Shown piece after piece: positions 16,139 through 24,861 of a stretch of 64,000 nucleotides of DNA (positions within the stretch are counted from its first letter, which is position 1; each line of letters starts with the position of its first letter). Both the position numbers and the translations under genes were made by a program. The stretch covers positions 223,359-287,358 of the forward strand of contig SHMX01000001.1 in assembly GCA_008080745.1 (NCBI GenBank), written 5' to 3'. Origin of the DNA: Candidatus Thorarchaeota archaeon (lineage in GTDB: Archaea > Asgardarchaeota > Thorarchaeia > Thorarchaeales > Thorarchaeaceae). The notes under the pieces are model-generated. The model was given only the letters and a program-made list of their open reading frames with translations. It had not been told where the DNA came from and made no database searches.

Positions 16139-16926
16139 AATCAACACAATACTCAGAGAAAACTCTAGACCACTTTAGAAATCCCAGAAATGTCGGTGTT
16201 CTTGAAGGAAACGACGTGGCGGTAGGACGAGTAGGCAATCCCACCTGTGGAGACCTCATGGAGGTCTTCATAAAAGTGAAGAATGTAGACGGGGTTGACA
16301 TCATAGAAGATGCAAAGTTCCGTACCTTTGGTTGTGGATCTGCTATTGCTACAAGCAGTATGACAACTGAGATGGTAAAGGGAATGTCGCTGGATGAAGC
16401 TCTAGAGATAACCAGAGACGATGTAGCAACTGAACTTGATGGACTTCCTCCTATCAAGATGCACTGCTCCAATTTAGCTGCTGATGCACTCCATGAAGCC
16501 ATTAAGAACTACCAAGCTGCAGTTGAAAAAGAGATAGAACTACCTGAAGATGTACCCTCTGCACCCAGCTGTATAATTGGTAGGGAGGAATTTTTGGATA
16601 GAGGAGTATACCATTCAGTCATCATGGATATTGACGAATTTGAAGACAAAAGAACATTGGTACTTCATACCGGTGACGAATCAATTGATATGGCACTTGA
16701 ACTAACATCGGTCACAGAACGGGTAATCTTACTCACCCCCGCAGAAATGATTCACACCACAGAGGAACTTGCAGAAGAATTAGCCAATTCAAGTGTGAAG
16801 GTATTGACTCAATCACGTTTACTTGAGGTGCGTGGTGAGTTTGAGGTTGAGCGGGTCCTAGTCAAAAATTTGGATGAGGACGAGGATTACGAACTACATG
16901 TTGATGCGGTTGTCATAATCGATTAG
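16135..16926 (+). CDS. IscU-like Fe-S scaffold with C-terminal reductase-like extension
   Basis: Residues 1-140 are an IscU/NifU-N scaffold: cluster ligands Cys38 (NPTCGD, with Asp40), Cys67 (FGCGSA) and Cys111 (KMHC) are intact and the GLPPIK motif resembles the chaperone-binding LPPVK loop. Residues about 150-263 are an added alpha/beta domain; VILLTPAEMI and LTQSRLLEVRGEFEVERV followed by LHVDAVVII resemble the nucleotide-binding domain of thioredoxin-reductase-like flavoproteins, but no complete dinucleotide motif is visible. Its ATG overlaps the iscS-like stop. The extension could replace an electron donor or recruit a partner; this is inference. Confidence 0.88.
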   Translation: MKSTQYSEKTLDHFRNPRNVGVLEGNDVAVGRVGNPTCGDLMEVFIKVKNVDGVDIIEDAKFRTFGCGSAIATSSMTTEMVKGMSLDEALEITRDDVATELDGLPPIKMHCSNLAADALHEAIKNYQAAVEKEIELPEDVPSAPSCIIGREEFLDRGVYHSVIMDIDEFEDKRTLVLHTGDESIDMALELTSVTERVILLTPAEMIHTTEELAEELANSSVKVLTQSRLLEVRGEFEVERVLVKNLDEDEDYELHVDAVVIID

Positions 16927-16930
16927 ATAT

Positions 16931-17896
16931 TTATTGTCCATAGTACGGTGATTTGGCTAGGAGCCTTCGTCGTACTAATGGGCGGAATAGCATTGCAAGA
17001 TACCTTTTGATTCCAGCTAGTTCCTTGTATTCTTCAAGAAAGTCTTCAAAGTCATGTTTTTGAAAGTCTAGGATTTTTTGAGACTCCTCTGTATCCATCC
17101 AATCAGTGTGAAACCAATCTTCATCACATGTGACTTCTTTAAACGCAGAGTCCGGAAGCATTCCTATACCCATCGCATCCAACATCTTGCTTACAAAATG
17201 ACGATACGTCATTCTGCACGACTCACCACCCCCAAGTAGAAGAATCTTCTCTTGAGCATCTACCTCCACCGCATTGGCACAAGCCAGACCAATATCACGA
17301 GTATGGACAAATTCGATTCTTTGTTCTAGAGGGATTTCGAACATTATGGGATCCACATCCATACCAATCGATAATGGTGTTACGACCCCAAATCGCAAAA
17401 TTGTCCAAGGTAAATCACTTGCTTTGACCAGCTTTTCACATTCAATCTTATGTTCAGTGTATGGGTCTGTAGCCTGTTGTGGATCTGAAGCAGTTTTTGG
17501 AGGGCCTTCTCCAGTGCAATGTCCATAGGTAGCAATGGAGCTAGCATAGATGAACTTCGGAGGGGATTCCATCTCCTGTGCAGCCTTCAAAAGATTGGAG
17601 GTTCCTCCAACGTTGACCTCTCTGGCTAAATCGGGATTTATATCTGAAACTGGAGGTATAATTGCAGCAAGATGGATTATAGTTTCCATATTGAGAGCTG
17701 CCATTGATACTGCATCATAATCACGTATGTCACCCCACACAGTCTGAAAATCCCCAATTTCTTCCATTTTTTTCTGGGTCTTTTCATTCCTTTTTGTGGG
17801 AAGGTCGAAACATCTTATGTAGTACCCCTTCTCTAGAAGTGCCATCAGCGTACTCTCGCCGACATTTCCAAAAGCTCCAGTCACCAATACCTGCAT
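16931..17896 (-). CDS. NAD-dependent epimerase/dehydratase (extended SDR)
   Basis: Extended short-chain dehydrogenase. The Rossmann glycine motif TGAFGNVG is at 6-13, the catalytic Ser in IYASSIATYG and the Tyr-x3-Lys in DPYTEHKIE are present. Length of 321 fits nucleotide-sugar epimerases or related oxidoreductases. The C-terminal substrate region is diverged, so the substrate cannot be named. It ends 4 bp from the convergent iscU-like gene and is followed upstream by a TIM-barrel gene in the same direction. Confidence 0.88.
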   Translation of the reverse strand: MQVLVTGAFGNVGESTLMALLEKGYYIRCFDLPTKRNEKTQKKMEEIGDFQTVWGDIRDYDAVSMAALNMETIIHLAAIIPPVSDINPDLAREVNVGGTSNLLKAAQEMESPPKFIYASSIATYGHCTGEGPPKTASDPQQATDPYTEHKIECEKLVKASDLPWTILRFGVVTPLSIGMDVDPIMFEIPLEQRIEFVHTRDIGLACANAVEVDAQEKILLLGGGESCRMTYRHFVSKMLDAMGIGMLPDSAFKEVTCDEDWFHTDWMDTEESQKILDFQKHDFEDFLEEYKELAGIKRYLAMLFRPLVRRRLLAKSPYYGQ

Positions 17897-17957
17897 AATG
17901 AAAAACTCTCACAATTACTTATCTCAGTTATGTTTCTTTTTAGAGGTTTGTTGGACG

Positions 17958-18818
17958 TCACAAGTTGGCAACTCTGTGCACGGTCTGTACAAAAGCATCA
18001 AGTGAGTCTAAACGCATCATATGTTCAGGTTCAAATGTGAAAATTCCAGAATATCCCCAGTCATCCTGTATTTTTCTAACCGCTTCATCAAATGTGAACG
18101 GGGCATTATCCAGAGTATACTGATTCCCCTGGAGAGTTCCACGTAGATGAATGTTAGCAATTCGATCTACCACTACGGAAAATTTCTCAAGTTCGTCATA
18201 CAATGCGGCCCATCGAATATCCAAGGTAATGGCATTAAAATGACGAATCAAATCGAAAGGAGTCGAACCTTCAAGATGTGTAGGAACATTTTCCACACTT
18301 CCTGTAATGGATGGATATTCCTTAGAAACATCAGCTAAAGTTGTCTTCAAAAATTCAATATCAAAATGTTTCTTGTAAGTATCCCAGAAATGGAAAACAA
18401 TTACTTTAGCACCAACAGATTCTGCCAAATGGAACGTATCACGAACCATATCTTTGCCAATTTCACGCTCACGCGGATTTTCTGAACAGAGACAAATGCC
18501 CACATCACGATTACCGTGAATTGACATAATAGGAAGATCAGCTGCTTTGAGTATATCCACAATATTTTGAATCGAGTGTTTTTCACTCTTCTTCCAGGTT
18601 TCAGGTCGGTGTCCTTTTGTCTTATTATCACGAGGAGGACATGCCCTAACCCATTCTGCCATATTCTGAAATTCAAAATTAATTACAGGACACATTTTTT
18701 GTAATATTTTTGCCCCCTGTATGATCCCATATAAATCATAGTAAGGAAATTCGCCAAGAGAAGCAAGTGGTGTTGTAGTGATTGATACATGATTCACGGG
18801 AATCATATCAAAGTGCAA
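17958..18818 (-). CDS. Sugar phosphate isomerase/epimerase-like TIM barrel protein
   Basis: 286-residue xylose-isomerase-like TIM barrel (AP endonuclease 2 superfamily). Features include MSIHGNRDVGIC, KVIVFHFWDTYK, GSVENVPTH (metal-binding Glu region), ITLDIRWAAL, NIHLRGTLQGNQ and FTFEPEH at the barrel strand ends, supplying probable His/Asp/Glu metal ligands. It may isomerise a sugar, possibly with the neighbouring epimerase gene 61 bp downstream in the same direction; endonuclease IV activity is less likely. Substrate unknown. Confidence 0.78.
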   Translation of the reverse strand: MHFDMIPVNHVSITTTPLASLGEFPYYDLYGIIQGAKILQKMCPVINFEFQNMAEWVRACPPRDNKTKGHRPETWKKSEKHSIQNIVDILKAADLPIMSIHGNRDVGICLCSENPREREIGKDMVRDTFHLAESVGAKVIVFHFWDTYKKHFDIEFLKTTLADVSKEYPSITGSVENVPTHLEGSTPFDLIRHFNAITLDIRWAALYDELEKFSVVVDRIANIHLRGTLQGNQYTLDNAPFTFDEAVRKIQDDWGYSGIFTFEPEHMMRLDSLDAFVQTVHRVANL

Positions 18819-18875
18819 TCTAGGAAAAGAAAAATCTTGGCTTAGTGGAAGAATACAAGGCTAGTAATAATCATA

Positions 18876-19406
18876 CTATTTGTTCTTTTTTTCTCCTGTG
18901 TTTTCACGTAGAGATAGAAGCTCTCGTTCGCATCGTCTGACAAGAGATAAGCCAGATATCAAATCATCTTTGAATTTATTTATAAAAGCAAAGTCACTTG
19001 CTGATAGCTCTTTATTAAATAATATATCTAAATCATTACTCATATAGTTGAGTTCTAGAACAACTCGTCTTAAACTGAATCGTAGAATCTCATGAAAACC
19101 ATCCTCTAGTCCGTATAGTTGACGCCTTCGCCCAGTGCTCTGGTTAGTTGCGTCTGATTTAGATAGGAGTATATTCAAACTCTTCAGTTGTGATAGAACC
19201 ACACTGACAGTGCTACGGGCATAGCCTGTTAGATCACATATACTATCAGCATACAGCCATTTCTGACCAGTATAATGACAGGCAACGACTGCAGAAAGGA
19301 TATCTAGTGTGGCATCTGATTGATTTAACCAGTCAATATGGCGTTTCGTAATTCGTCTGATTTCTTCAAAAGACTCAGTGACAGGCTCTTCCAGAAGAAT
19401 ACACAC
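18876..19406 (-). CDS. GbsR/MarR-like winged-helix transcriptional regulator
   Basis: 176 residues. The HTH is at about 55-110 (LTGYARSTVSVVLSQLKSLN followed by a basic wing with TGRRRQLYGL), then two helices suitable for dimerisation. It resembles GbsR-type members of the MarR superfamily. The inverted repeat TTGGG-N7-CCCAA lies 21 bp upstream of its ATG, fitting autoregulation. Inducer unknown. Confidence 0.78.
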   Translation of the reverse strand: MCILLEEPVTESFEEIRRITKRHIDWLNQSDATLDILSAVVACHYTGQKWLYADSICDLTGYARSTVSVVLSQLKSLNILLSKSDATNQSTGRRRQLYGLEDGFHEILRFSLRRVVLELNYMSNDLDILFNKELSASDFAFINKFKDDLISGLSLVRRCERELLSLRENTGEKKNK

Positions 19407-19426
19407 TCCATGTATTTAATGTAGAT

Positions 19427-19443
19427 TTGGGTTTAATACCCAA
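19427..19443. promoter_or_regulatory. Perfect 5-bp-arm dyad in front of the GbsR-like gene
   Basis: TTGGGTTTAATACCCAA is a perfect inverted repeat with a 7-bp centre, between the regulator start (19406, minus) and the divergent gene at 19638. A likely operator by position; which protein binds is not shown. Confidence 0.45.
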
Positions 19444-19582
19444 GGCACCACCATATCATTCTATAATTAAACAAGTGTATATAGAATTATCCCACGCATT
19501 ATCAAAAATTCTGATATTTCTGTTTTTTCAGTTTTTTCATATATCCGTGAAATATTTAATAGCCAAAATAGCTGTACTTGGA

Positions 19583-19623
19583 TTGGGACCGGACTCTGTA
19601 TTCAAACAGGGTGTTTTTCCCAA
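19583..19623 (+). ncRNA. Candidate structured 5' leader
   Basis: TTGGGA (19583-19588) can pair with TCCCAA (19618-19623), enclosing CTGT/ACAG arms around ATTCAA. The element ends 14 bases before ATG 19638, so it would lie over the ribosome-binding region. It could be a leader hairpin or, as it repeats TTGGG/CCCAA, a second operator. Evidence is only base pairing. Confidence 0.3.
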
Positions 19624-19637
19624 GGGGACTAAAAAAT

Positions 19638-20105
19638 ATGGAATATAAAGAACTACTAGATGTTAGCAACATCATCGTTGCCACACTCTCCAAATCCATG
19701 ACTCGAATGGGTCTGAGCGGAGATTTCATTGTGACTCAGATGGCTGAAGAATTTGGTTCAGCGGATATCCGTGAACTTGTGATTCATGCTGCTGGGGATA
19801 TAACCAGTGAAACTGTCGATGGTGTATTGGAAGAGTATGCTACTATTATGGACGAACTGATGGCGGTTCAAGAGTTCGAGGTTCTTGAAAAGACTGAATC
19901 TCAGATCAAATTGAAACTAAAACATTGTGCTTTTGCTACTGTTTCTACCATCATACGGGACGGAGATAAAACCAAGATTCCTCCCTGTCCATGGATAGCT
20001 CTACTAACTTCAGCACTCAACAGACAAACCGAATCTAAAGCATATATTGAGAGTAGCGAATGGGATGAGGATACAAACACATGCCTCATGACAATATCTC
20101 TCTAA
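19638..20105 (+). CDS. Hypothetical protein, first gene of an aquaporin operon
   Basis: Not recognised with certainty. 155 residues from ATG 19638; an upstream TTG/ATG at 19578 would read through the leader hairpin. The N-terminal half is helical; the C-terminal half has three cysteines (HCAFATVS, PPCPWIALL and TCLMTISL) and a pattern faintly like small-ligand-binding V4R-type domains. No membrane segment. It is 12 bp from the zinc-finger gene and in one operon with the aquaporin gene, so a role in osmotic or solute sensing is conceivable but unproven. Confidence 0.65.
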   Translation: MEYKELLDVSNIIVATLSKSMTRMGLSGDFIVTQMAEEFGSADIRELVIHAAGDITSETVDGVLEEYATIMDELMAVQEFEVLEKTESQIKLKLKHCAFATVSTIIRDGDKTKIPPCPWIALLTSALNRQTESKAYIESSEWDEDTNTCLMTISL

Positions 20106-20117
20106 GGAGGTGAAAAA

Positions 20118-20351
20118 ATGGCAAAGAAAACCTGTCTCGATTGTCGATTTGCTGGCGAACTGAATCCACAGCAGATGGTCTACTGTAAGAAGTTGAACAT
20201 TTACGTCGATGATGATACACAACACGAATGTGAAGACTACAAAGAAAGGAGTGAAAAACAGGAGAAGATAGAAGAACCTGTCAAAATAGATGAAGATGGC
20301 ACTCCAAAGGAAGGGAAGACCAAAACCAGTAAGAAAACCAAGAAGGAATAA
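20118..20351 (+). CDS. Small cysteine-rich (zinc-finger-like) protein with charged tail
   Basis: 77 residues. Cys6 and Cys9 (CLDC), Cys23 and Cys37 could bind one zinc; the second half is a Lys/Glu-rich flexible tail (KEGKTKTSKKTKKE). A perfect ribosome site AAGGAGGTG lies 8 bases before the ATG. Function unknown; the position between 19638 and the aquaporin gene (9-bp gap) indicates a three-gene operon. Confidence 0.7.
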   Translation: MAKKTCLDCRFAGELNPQQMVYCKKLNIYVDDDTQHECEDYKERSEKQEKIEEPVKIDEDGTPKEGKTKTSKKTKKE

Positions 20352-20360
20352 AGGAGTTGA

Positions 20361-21041
20361 ATGATTTTGAAGAGTAATAGTCTTATCGCTGAATTCGTCG
20401 GCACATTCACTCTTGTTCTATTTGGCGCTGGGACAGCTGCGGTCACAGGTAGTGTATTGGCAGCTGCCTTAGCTTTTGGATTCGCCCTCATGGTGATAGT
20501 TGTACAATTTGGAAAAATATCGGGTGCACATGTGAATCCTGCAGTGACATTAGGTCTTCTGGCCGATAAAAAGATCGAGAGAAAAACCGCTATTGGTTAT
20601 ATTCTCTTTCAATTGGCTGGAGGCGCATTTGCGGGTCTAGTATTATGGCTAGTATTACCACCCAGTTTTGCTAGTACATATGGAGCGACAACTCTTACGA
20701 GCGGACTACAAGTCTATCAGGGATTTGTCATTGAAATGATTCTCACATTTCTACTCGTTGGTACAATCTATCAGGCAGCTGTGAATAAGTCAGGCGGTGC
20801 TCTTACCCCTGTTATTATCGGAGGTGCACTTACGGTCGCGATTCTTCTGGGTGGAACTTTGACTGGAGGTTCTCTCAATTTTGCACGAACATTAGGCCCA
20901 CTAATCAGTGAGGCTCTAGCTGGGACATTAGCAATCGGTAGTCTTATCGATGTAGCAATTGTCTATGGAGCTGGAACCCTGGCGGGTGGCATTCTTGCAA
21001 CATTGGTCCATTCAAAGATATTCAAAAATCCAGAAGAATAG
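20361..21041 (+). CDS. Aquaporin/glycerol facilitator family (MIP) channel
   Basis: 226 residues with six predicted membrane segments and the two half-helix loops. The first motif is canonical (SGAHVNPAVTLG, about 57), while the second is SLNFARTLGP near 171, so NPA is changed to NFA; the selectivity-filter Arg after it is kept. Water, glycerol or another small neutral solute could be carried; the motif change prevents a firm call. Ribosome site AAGGAG precedes ATG 20361. A clear hairpin terminator follows. Confidence 0.92.
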   Translation: MILKSNSLIAEFVGTFTLVLFGAGTAAVTGSVLAAALAFGFALMVIVVQFGKISGAHVNPAVTLGLLADKKIERKTAIGYILFQLAGGAFAGLVLWLVLPPSFASTYGATTLTSGLQVYQGFVIEMILTFLLVGTIYQAAVNKSGGALTPVIIGGALTVAILLGGTLTGGSLNFARTLGPLISEALAGTLAIGSLIDVAIVYGAGTLAGGILATLVHSKIFKNPEE

Positions 21042-21065
21042 TCCACCAAACAAAATTTGTCCCAA

Positions 21066-21100
21066 GGGAATATGATTGTTATCATATTCCCTGTTTTTTT
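21066..21100 (+). terminator. Intrinsic-type terminator after the aquaporin operon
   Basis: GGGAATATGAT (21066-21076) and ATCATATTCCC (21081-21091) form a perfect 11-bp stem with a 4-base loop, followed by TGTTTTTTT. The U-tract suits archaeal RNA polymerase termination; the stem may add 3'-end stability. Confidence 0.75.
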
Positions 21101-21190
21101 CGTTATTTTCTATAATAGAACACAAAAATTTAATCGGAGGTTAACATCATTATCACTACGTTTGGATTAGAAGAAGAACCCCACTATTTA

Positions 21191-21931
21191 TTGAAAGTGG
21201 TAATAATAAGCCAAAACAAACTACTAACAAGAGTCATTTCAGATGCCTTTTCCACTCTAGAAAGACAATATCAGCTTGAGAAATATGAAAGTATTGATAA
21301 TATCATAAAAGGTACCAATTCTAGACAAATTGACGCTATATTCTGCGACCTATCTCATGACTCTATTGAGGCCCTTGATTTGCTTGAGAAGATAAGAACA
21401 ATATCCAAAGAGATTCCGTTTATTGTAATAACCGATAAACATTCTGAACGAGATCCAACATTGTTCTTGAATAGAGGAGCAGATTATTCTCTTTGTACTG
21501 AAGATATAGAAGACATCGACTTTGAAAAATTGGTAGAATATGTGGTACATATGTTCTTGAAACGGTTTAGCTATAGAATAATCAAGAAATATGAGATGTT
21601 TATTGCGAGTATGTTCAGTAAGTCACCATTACCAACTCTAACATGTGATTTAGATGGAACTGTTCGAAGCTTCAATAATAAATTTGGAGATATCCTATGT
21701 AAATCCGAGAATGTAGAACCATTTAACATATATCAATTGATTGAATCGGAGGGTAGGAGAATATTTCCAGATATACTTGAAAAATTAGAAATGAAAGAAT
21801 ACTTACAAGTAGAAGTTCAAATAATCTGTAAATTACATGAAGAGTGTAAGGAATGGTCGGGAGAGTTAACTCTTTACCCCGTAAAACAAGATACCAGAAA
21901 AGAGTTAGTATTTATTTTTAAACCAGATTAG
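21191..21931 (+). CDS. Response-regulator-like receiver domain plus PAS domain
   Basis: Residues 1-125 look like a receiver fold with acceptor Asp in IFCDLSHDS (about 54), VITDK at strand 4 and a GADY switch region, but the usual paired acidic residues at the N-terminus are missing (VVIISQNK), so phosphorylation is doubtful. Residues about 135-246 form a PAS-like domain (SPLPTLTCDLDGTVRSFNNK). No kinase or DNA-binding output. Starts TTG 21191 or GTG 21197; a TATA-like run lies directly upstream. Partners are not in the window. Confidence 0.75.
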   Translation: MKVVIISQNKLLTRVISDAFSTLERQYQLEKYESIDNIIKGTNSRQIDAIFCDLSHDSIEALDLLEKIRTISKEIPFIVITDKHSERDPTLFLNRGADYSLCTEDIEDIDFEKLVEYVVHMFLKRFSYRIIKKYEMFIASMFSKSPLPTLTCDLDGTVRSFNNKFGDILCKSENVEPFNIYQLIESEGRRIFPDILEKLEMKEYLQVEVQIICKLHEECKEWSGELTLYPVKQDTRKELVFIFKPD

Positions 21932-21944
21932 AACTGTTATTGAA

Positions 21945-21990
21945 ACATCCCAATCGAGTAATTAGGAAATGGTTATGTGGATTGGGATGT
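21945..21990. terminator. Hairpin between convergent genes
   Basis: ACATCCCAATC (21945-21955) pairs perfectly with GATTGGGATGT (21980-21990) around a 24-base loop. It lies between the stop at 21931 and the convergent stop at 22046 and may serve both directions; T-rich AGCTTTTC follows on the plus strand. Confidence 0.5.
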
Positions 21991-22045
21991 AGCTTTTCAT
22001 TCACATCTATCATTAATGAGGGACTTTTATATCATGATATGTACA

Positions 22046-22903
22046 TCATCCTTTAGCGATACTTTCATCTTGTTTTTGAGATGGGCTATTATCTAAGTTA
22101 GGACCATAATAGATAGAGATAGCTACAGCAATCAAGACAATTATGATTGTCGAACTGAATGCAACCTCAAATGACTGCAGAGGAAGAAAGACCCACAATA
22201 TCCAGTTCAAAGAGGTATGTAACATCAGAGTAGCAAAGACACTGCCCTTTGTATTGTTGTAGATCCAAGTGAAGAGTATCGAGGAGAAGATGACTGATAT
22301 CACCATAATCCAGACTGGCTGGTCATAGTAGAATGCACTACCATCGCCTGGAGATGGGAGGAAGAACAGAGGGAAATGCCAGAGAGCCCAAGCCACACCA
22401 ACTATGAAAGAAGTCACTATAGCATTGTATTGCTCCTGAAGTTTTGGAACCGCATAACCACGCCAGCCAAATTCTTCTTGGAGAGGCCCCGCTGTCAATA
22501 AAATTACAAAGAACCCAATAGTAATCACTTCGGGGTGGGCCAAAATCTCCAAGTCCGGAGAAAATCCGAATGGAATACCCACTAGCATCGAAACAAGAAA
22601 TATTGCGGGATAGAGAAGAAACATCGGAAGTACCCATTTCTTGGCAAAATCAACCATAATTCCCTTTTTCAGGAGATTCTTGATGCCTTTCAGACCATTC
22701 TCTTTAACTACCAAAAGTATTGCTGCAACTAAAGGCCCAAAGGCAGCAATATTGAAAGGACTTGATAGGAATTCCGTAAAAACAGAATCCGCAATAATTC
22801 CCATGCTATTCAATACCTGAGGAACCCAGAATATCCAAGAAAAGACATAGGTGATTATGAAAAACACAAGAGTATTACGTAGACTGTTCTCAGCTGAGGA
22901 CAT
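22046..22903 (-). CDS. CPBP-family intramembrane protease (CAAX/Abi-like)
   Basis: 285 residues with about seven to eight membrane segments. The CPBP motifs are present: EEFGWRG (EExxxR) near 147 and WALWHFPLF (FxxxH-like) near 174, followed by a late membrane segment carrying HTSLNW. These form the glutamate/histidine site of CAAX-processing-type proteases. Substrate unknown; Asgard small GTPases in this window lack CAAX ends, so a prenyl-processing role is not supported by them. Confidence 0.88.
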   Translation of the reverse strand: MSSAENSLRNTLVFFIITYVFSWIFWVPQVLNSMGIIADSVFTEFLSSPFNIAAFGPLVAAILLVVKENGLKGIKNLLKKGIMVDFAKKWVLPMFLLYPAIFLVSMLVGIPFGFSPDLEILAHPEVITIGFFVILLTAGPLQEEFGWRGYAVPKLQEQYNAIVTSFIVGVAWALWHFPLFFLPSPGDGSAFYYDQPVWIMVISVIFSSILFTWIYNNTKGSVFATLMLHTSLNWILWVFLPLQSFEVAFSSTIIIVLIAVAISIYYGPNLDNSPSQKQDESIAKG

Positions 22904-22985
22904 GTTATCTCCATCCTGACAGGTAGGAAAAATTCACCGGTAAAAACTTGTTGGGAGTTTATCGAGTACTAAGATGTGAACAAAT

Positions 22986-23522
22986 ATGATCAACAGGGAG
23001 AAATTAAGCCGATATCTATCGTATTTGCTCAGGCATCACCCTGAGAAAGCAGATCTAGAAATTGATAGACTTGGAGGATGGGTTTCGGTTGAAAAACTCC
23101 TTGCACACCTGAATATCAGCCTAGAAGACCTCAAAGAGATTGTTGCTAAGGACAAAAAGAGACGTTATTCATTTGAGGGAGATAAGTTCGAACGAATAAG
23201 AGCTAATCAGGGGCATAGTGTTGATGTCGATTTGGAACTTAGAAAAGTGATACCTCCAGATATTCTATATCATGGTACCGCATTCAGACATTTACCAGAA
23301 ATCAGAAACGAGGGTCTCCAGAGTATGGGACGGCATCATGTTCATTTATCCGAGACCTACGAAGATGCACTAAAAGTGGGAAATCGACATGGAAGACCTG
23401 TTGTTATTGTCATTGATTCTGCATCCATGCACCGGGATGGAATCGAATTTTATATCTCCGAGAACAATGTCTATCTTATAGAGCAGGTACCACCAAAATA
23501 TTTCCTTGAAATAAAGTCCTAA
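22986..23522 (+). CDS. kptA: tRNA 2'-phosphotransferase (KptA/Tpt1 family)
   Basis: 178-residue RNA 2'-phosphotransferase, which removes a splice-junction 2'-phosphate using NAD+. Conserved features: LSRYLSYLLRHHPE at the N-terminus, RANQGHSVDVD, LYHGTAFRHLPEIRNEGL and MGRHHVHLSE, giving the catalytic Arg-His-Arg-Arg set. Length is normal. In archaea the enzyme can also act in ADP-ribose chemistry. It ends in a 4-bp overlap with the convergent phosphodiesterase gene. Confidence 0.93.
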   Translation: MINREKLSRYLSYLLRHHPEKADLEIDRLGGWVSVEKLLAHLNISLEDLKEIVAKDKKRRYSFEGDKFERIRANQGHSVDVDLELRKVIPPDILYHGTAFRHLPEIRNEGLQSMGRHHVHLSETYEDALKVGNRHGRPVVIVIDSASMHRDGIEFYISENNVYLIEQVPPKYFLEIKS

Positions 23523-24667
23523 CGTTCAAAGACAATGAGAGGCACATACATTTCCTCCTCAGAGACCCCTCCATGATGCCCAAGGATAATCTTACGGTTT
23601 CGTCCAGGGAAATGATTAAGGTAAGCATAGTTCTCCTTCATCATCAGGACATAATCCCCAATACGTCCTTCAAAAGTGGGACTTGGTGTTTTGTATCCAA
23701 ACCAACCCTCATCAACTAATTCACTACTCTCTCGCACATAACAGGCATGACTCAAGTTATCATCTATGTAATTCAGAAAATTATCAACCCTAGATGGGCG
23801 AACATAGCAATAACCCGTCCGAGTGTCCCCACAAACGGGCATGGTAAGGGTATCAGTTAGTGCGGGATGGTCTTCGCCGAGAATCAGGGTATCACGAGTG
23901 GCATCGACCATACCATGATCTGCAGTGATAATTACCCTAACATCACGGGGAAGGTTATGCTCCAAAAAATTACCTATCTTCTCATCAATTAGTTCTAAAT
24001 GATTCAAAGTCTTTTCATGTTCACATCCGAATTTGTGTGAGAGATGGTCTAGTTCACCATAGTAAGCATAGACGAATTTTTTCCCTTTTCTAGATAGCTC
24101 GAAGGACAGACTATCAATAAGGTCTCCAAGTCCTTCATATCCCTCTCTATGGCTATGTCCAGACATATAGGAAGAATATTTCGAGTCCACTATATCTTCA
24201 GGTTGTACAGTTACAGACTTCACCCGGGGAGCCCTTAAGATAGAAGAAGACCCAATGAAATCGGATATCTTGATGTCCATCGGATGATTATTAGCCATTG
24301 TAACAAAAGGCAGGAACTGTGTAACAACTCCCAGCTCCTTGAGATACACGTACCAACCTGTAATTCCATGTTGAGCTGGAGGAGTTGCAGTAAAAAGGGA
24401 AGATATGACAGGTCCTGTGCTAGGAGGAAAGACGCTAGTTAGACGAGCGGTCAGGTTGTCTCTAAGAGGTCCAGAATGGATTTGCCGTCGAAGACAATTG
24501 TAACCAAGTCCGTCTATAACCAACAGCAACAGAGAGCTGTGTGTATCTGTTATCGATTGGTCACCAATAACAAGTTCGGGATAAGAGGATTGATTCCCAA
24601 TATAACTTGCAATAGCGCTACTGAGATTAACTAAAGATTGTTTCTCATAGTCAGGTCTGATTGACAT
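23519..24667 (-). CDS. Alkaline phosphatase superfamily nucleotide pyrophosphatase/phosphodiesterase
   Basis: About 382 residues from Met at 24667 (an ATG at 24691 adds eight residues). The metal-dependent core is visible: Asp in LLLVIDGLGY, nucleophile Thr in FPPSTGPVISSLF, ELDHLSHKFG, ITADHGM and, near the C-terminus, LGHHGG. This is the type-I phosphodiesterase/NPP arrangement. There is no signal peptide, so it probably acts on cytoplasmic phosphodiesters or nucleotides. A TATA-like CTATATAAG (minus, 24790-24782) lies upstream. Confidence 0.85.
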   Translation of the reverse strand: MSIRPDYEKQSLVNLSSAIASYIGNQSSYPELVIGDQSITDTHSSLLLLVIDGLGYNCLRRQIHSGPLRDNLTARLTSVFPPSTGPVISSLFTATPPAQHGITGWYVYLKELGVVTQFLPFVTMANNHPMDIKISDFIGSSSILRAPRVKSVTVQPEDIVDSKYSSYMSGHSHREGYEGLGDLIDSLSFELSRKGKKFVYAYYGELDHLSHKFGCEHEKTLNHLELIDEKIGNFLEHNLPRDVRVIITADHGMVDATRDTLILGEDHPALTDTLTMPVCGDTRTGYCYVRPSRVDNFLNYIDDNLSHACYVRESSELVDEGWFGYKTPSPTFEGRIGDYVLMMKENYAYLNHFPGRNRKIILGHHGGVSEEEMYVPLIVFER

Positions 24668-24861
24668 TAAGCCTAGATAGATATAGTACAATATCAGTCT
24701 AATGGAATATTGATTATCTAACGGAGGGGTTTCAAACAGATGCTAAAAACTTGGACATATCTGGACAAAAAACGACAGGAGCTTATATAGGGTGATCCAG
24801 AATGGAGTACTGGTTGCAAGACATAGAATCCCTGACCAGGACAGAGATTCACCCAGTGCCG

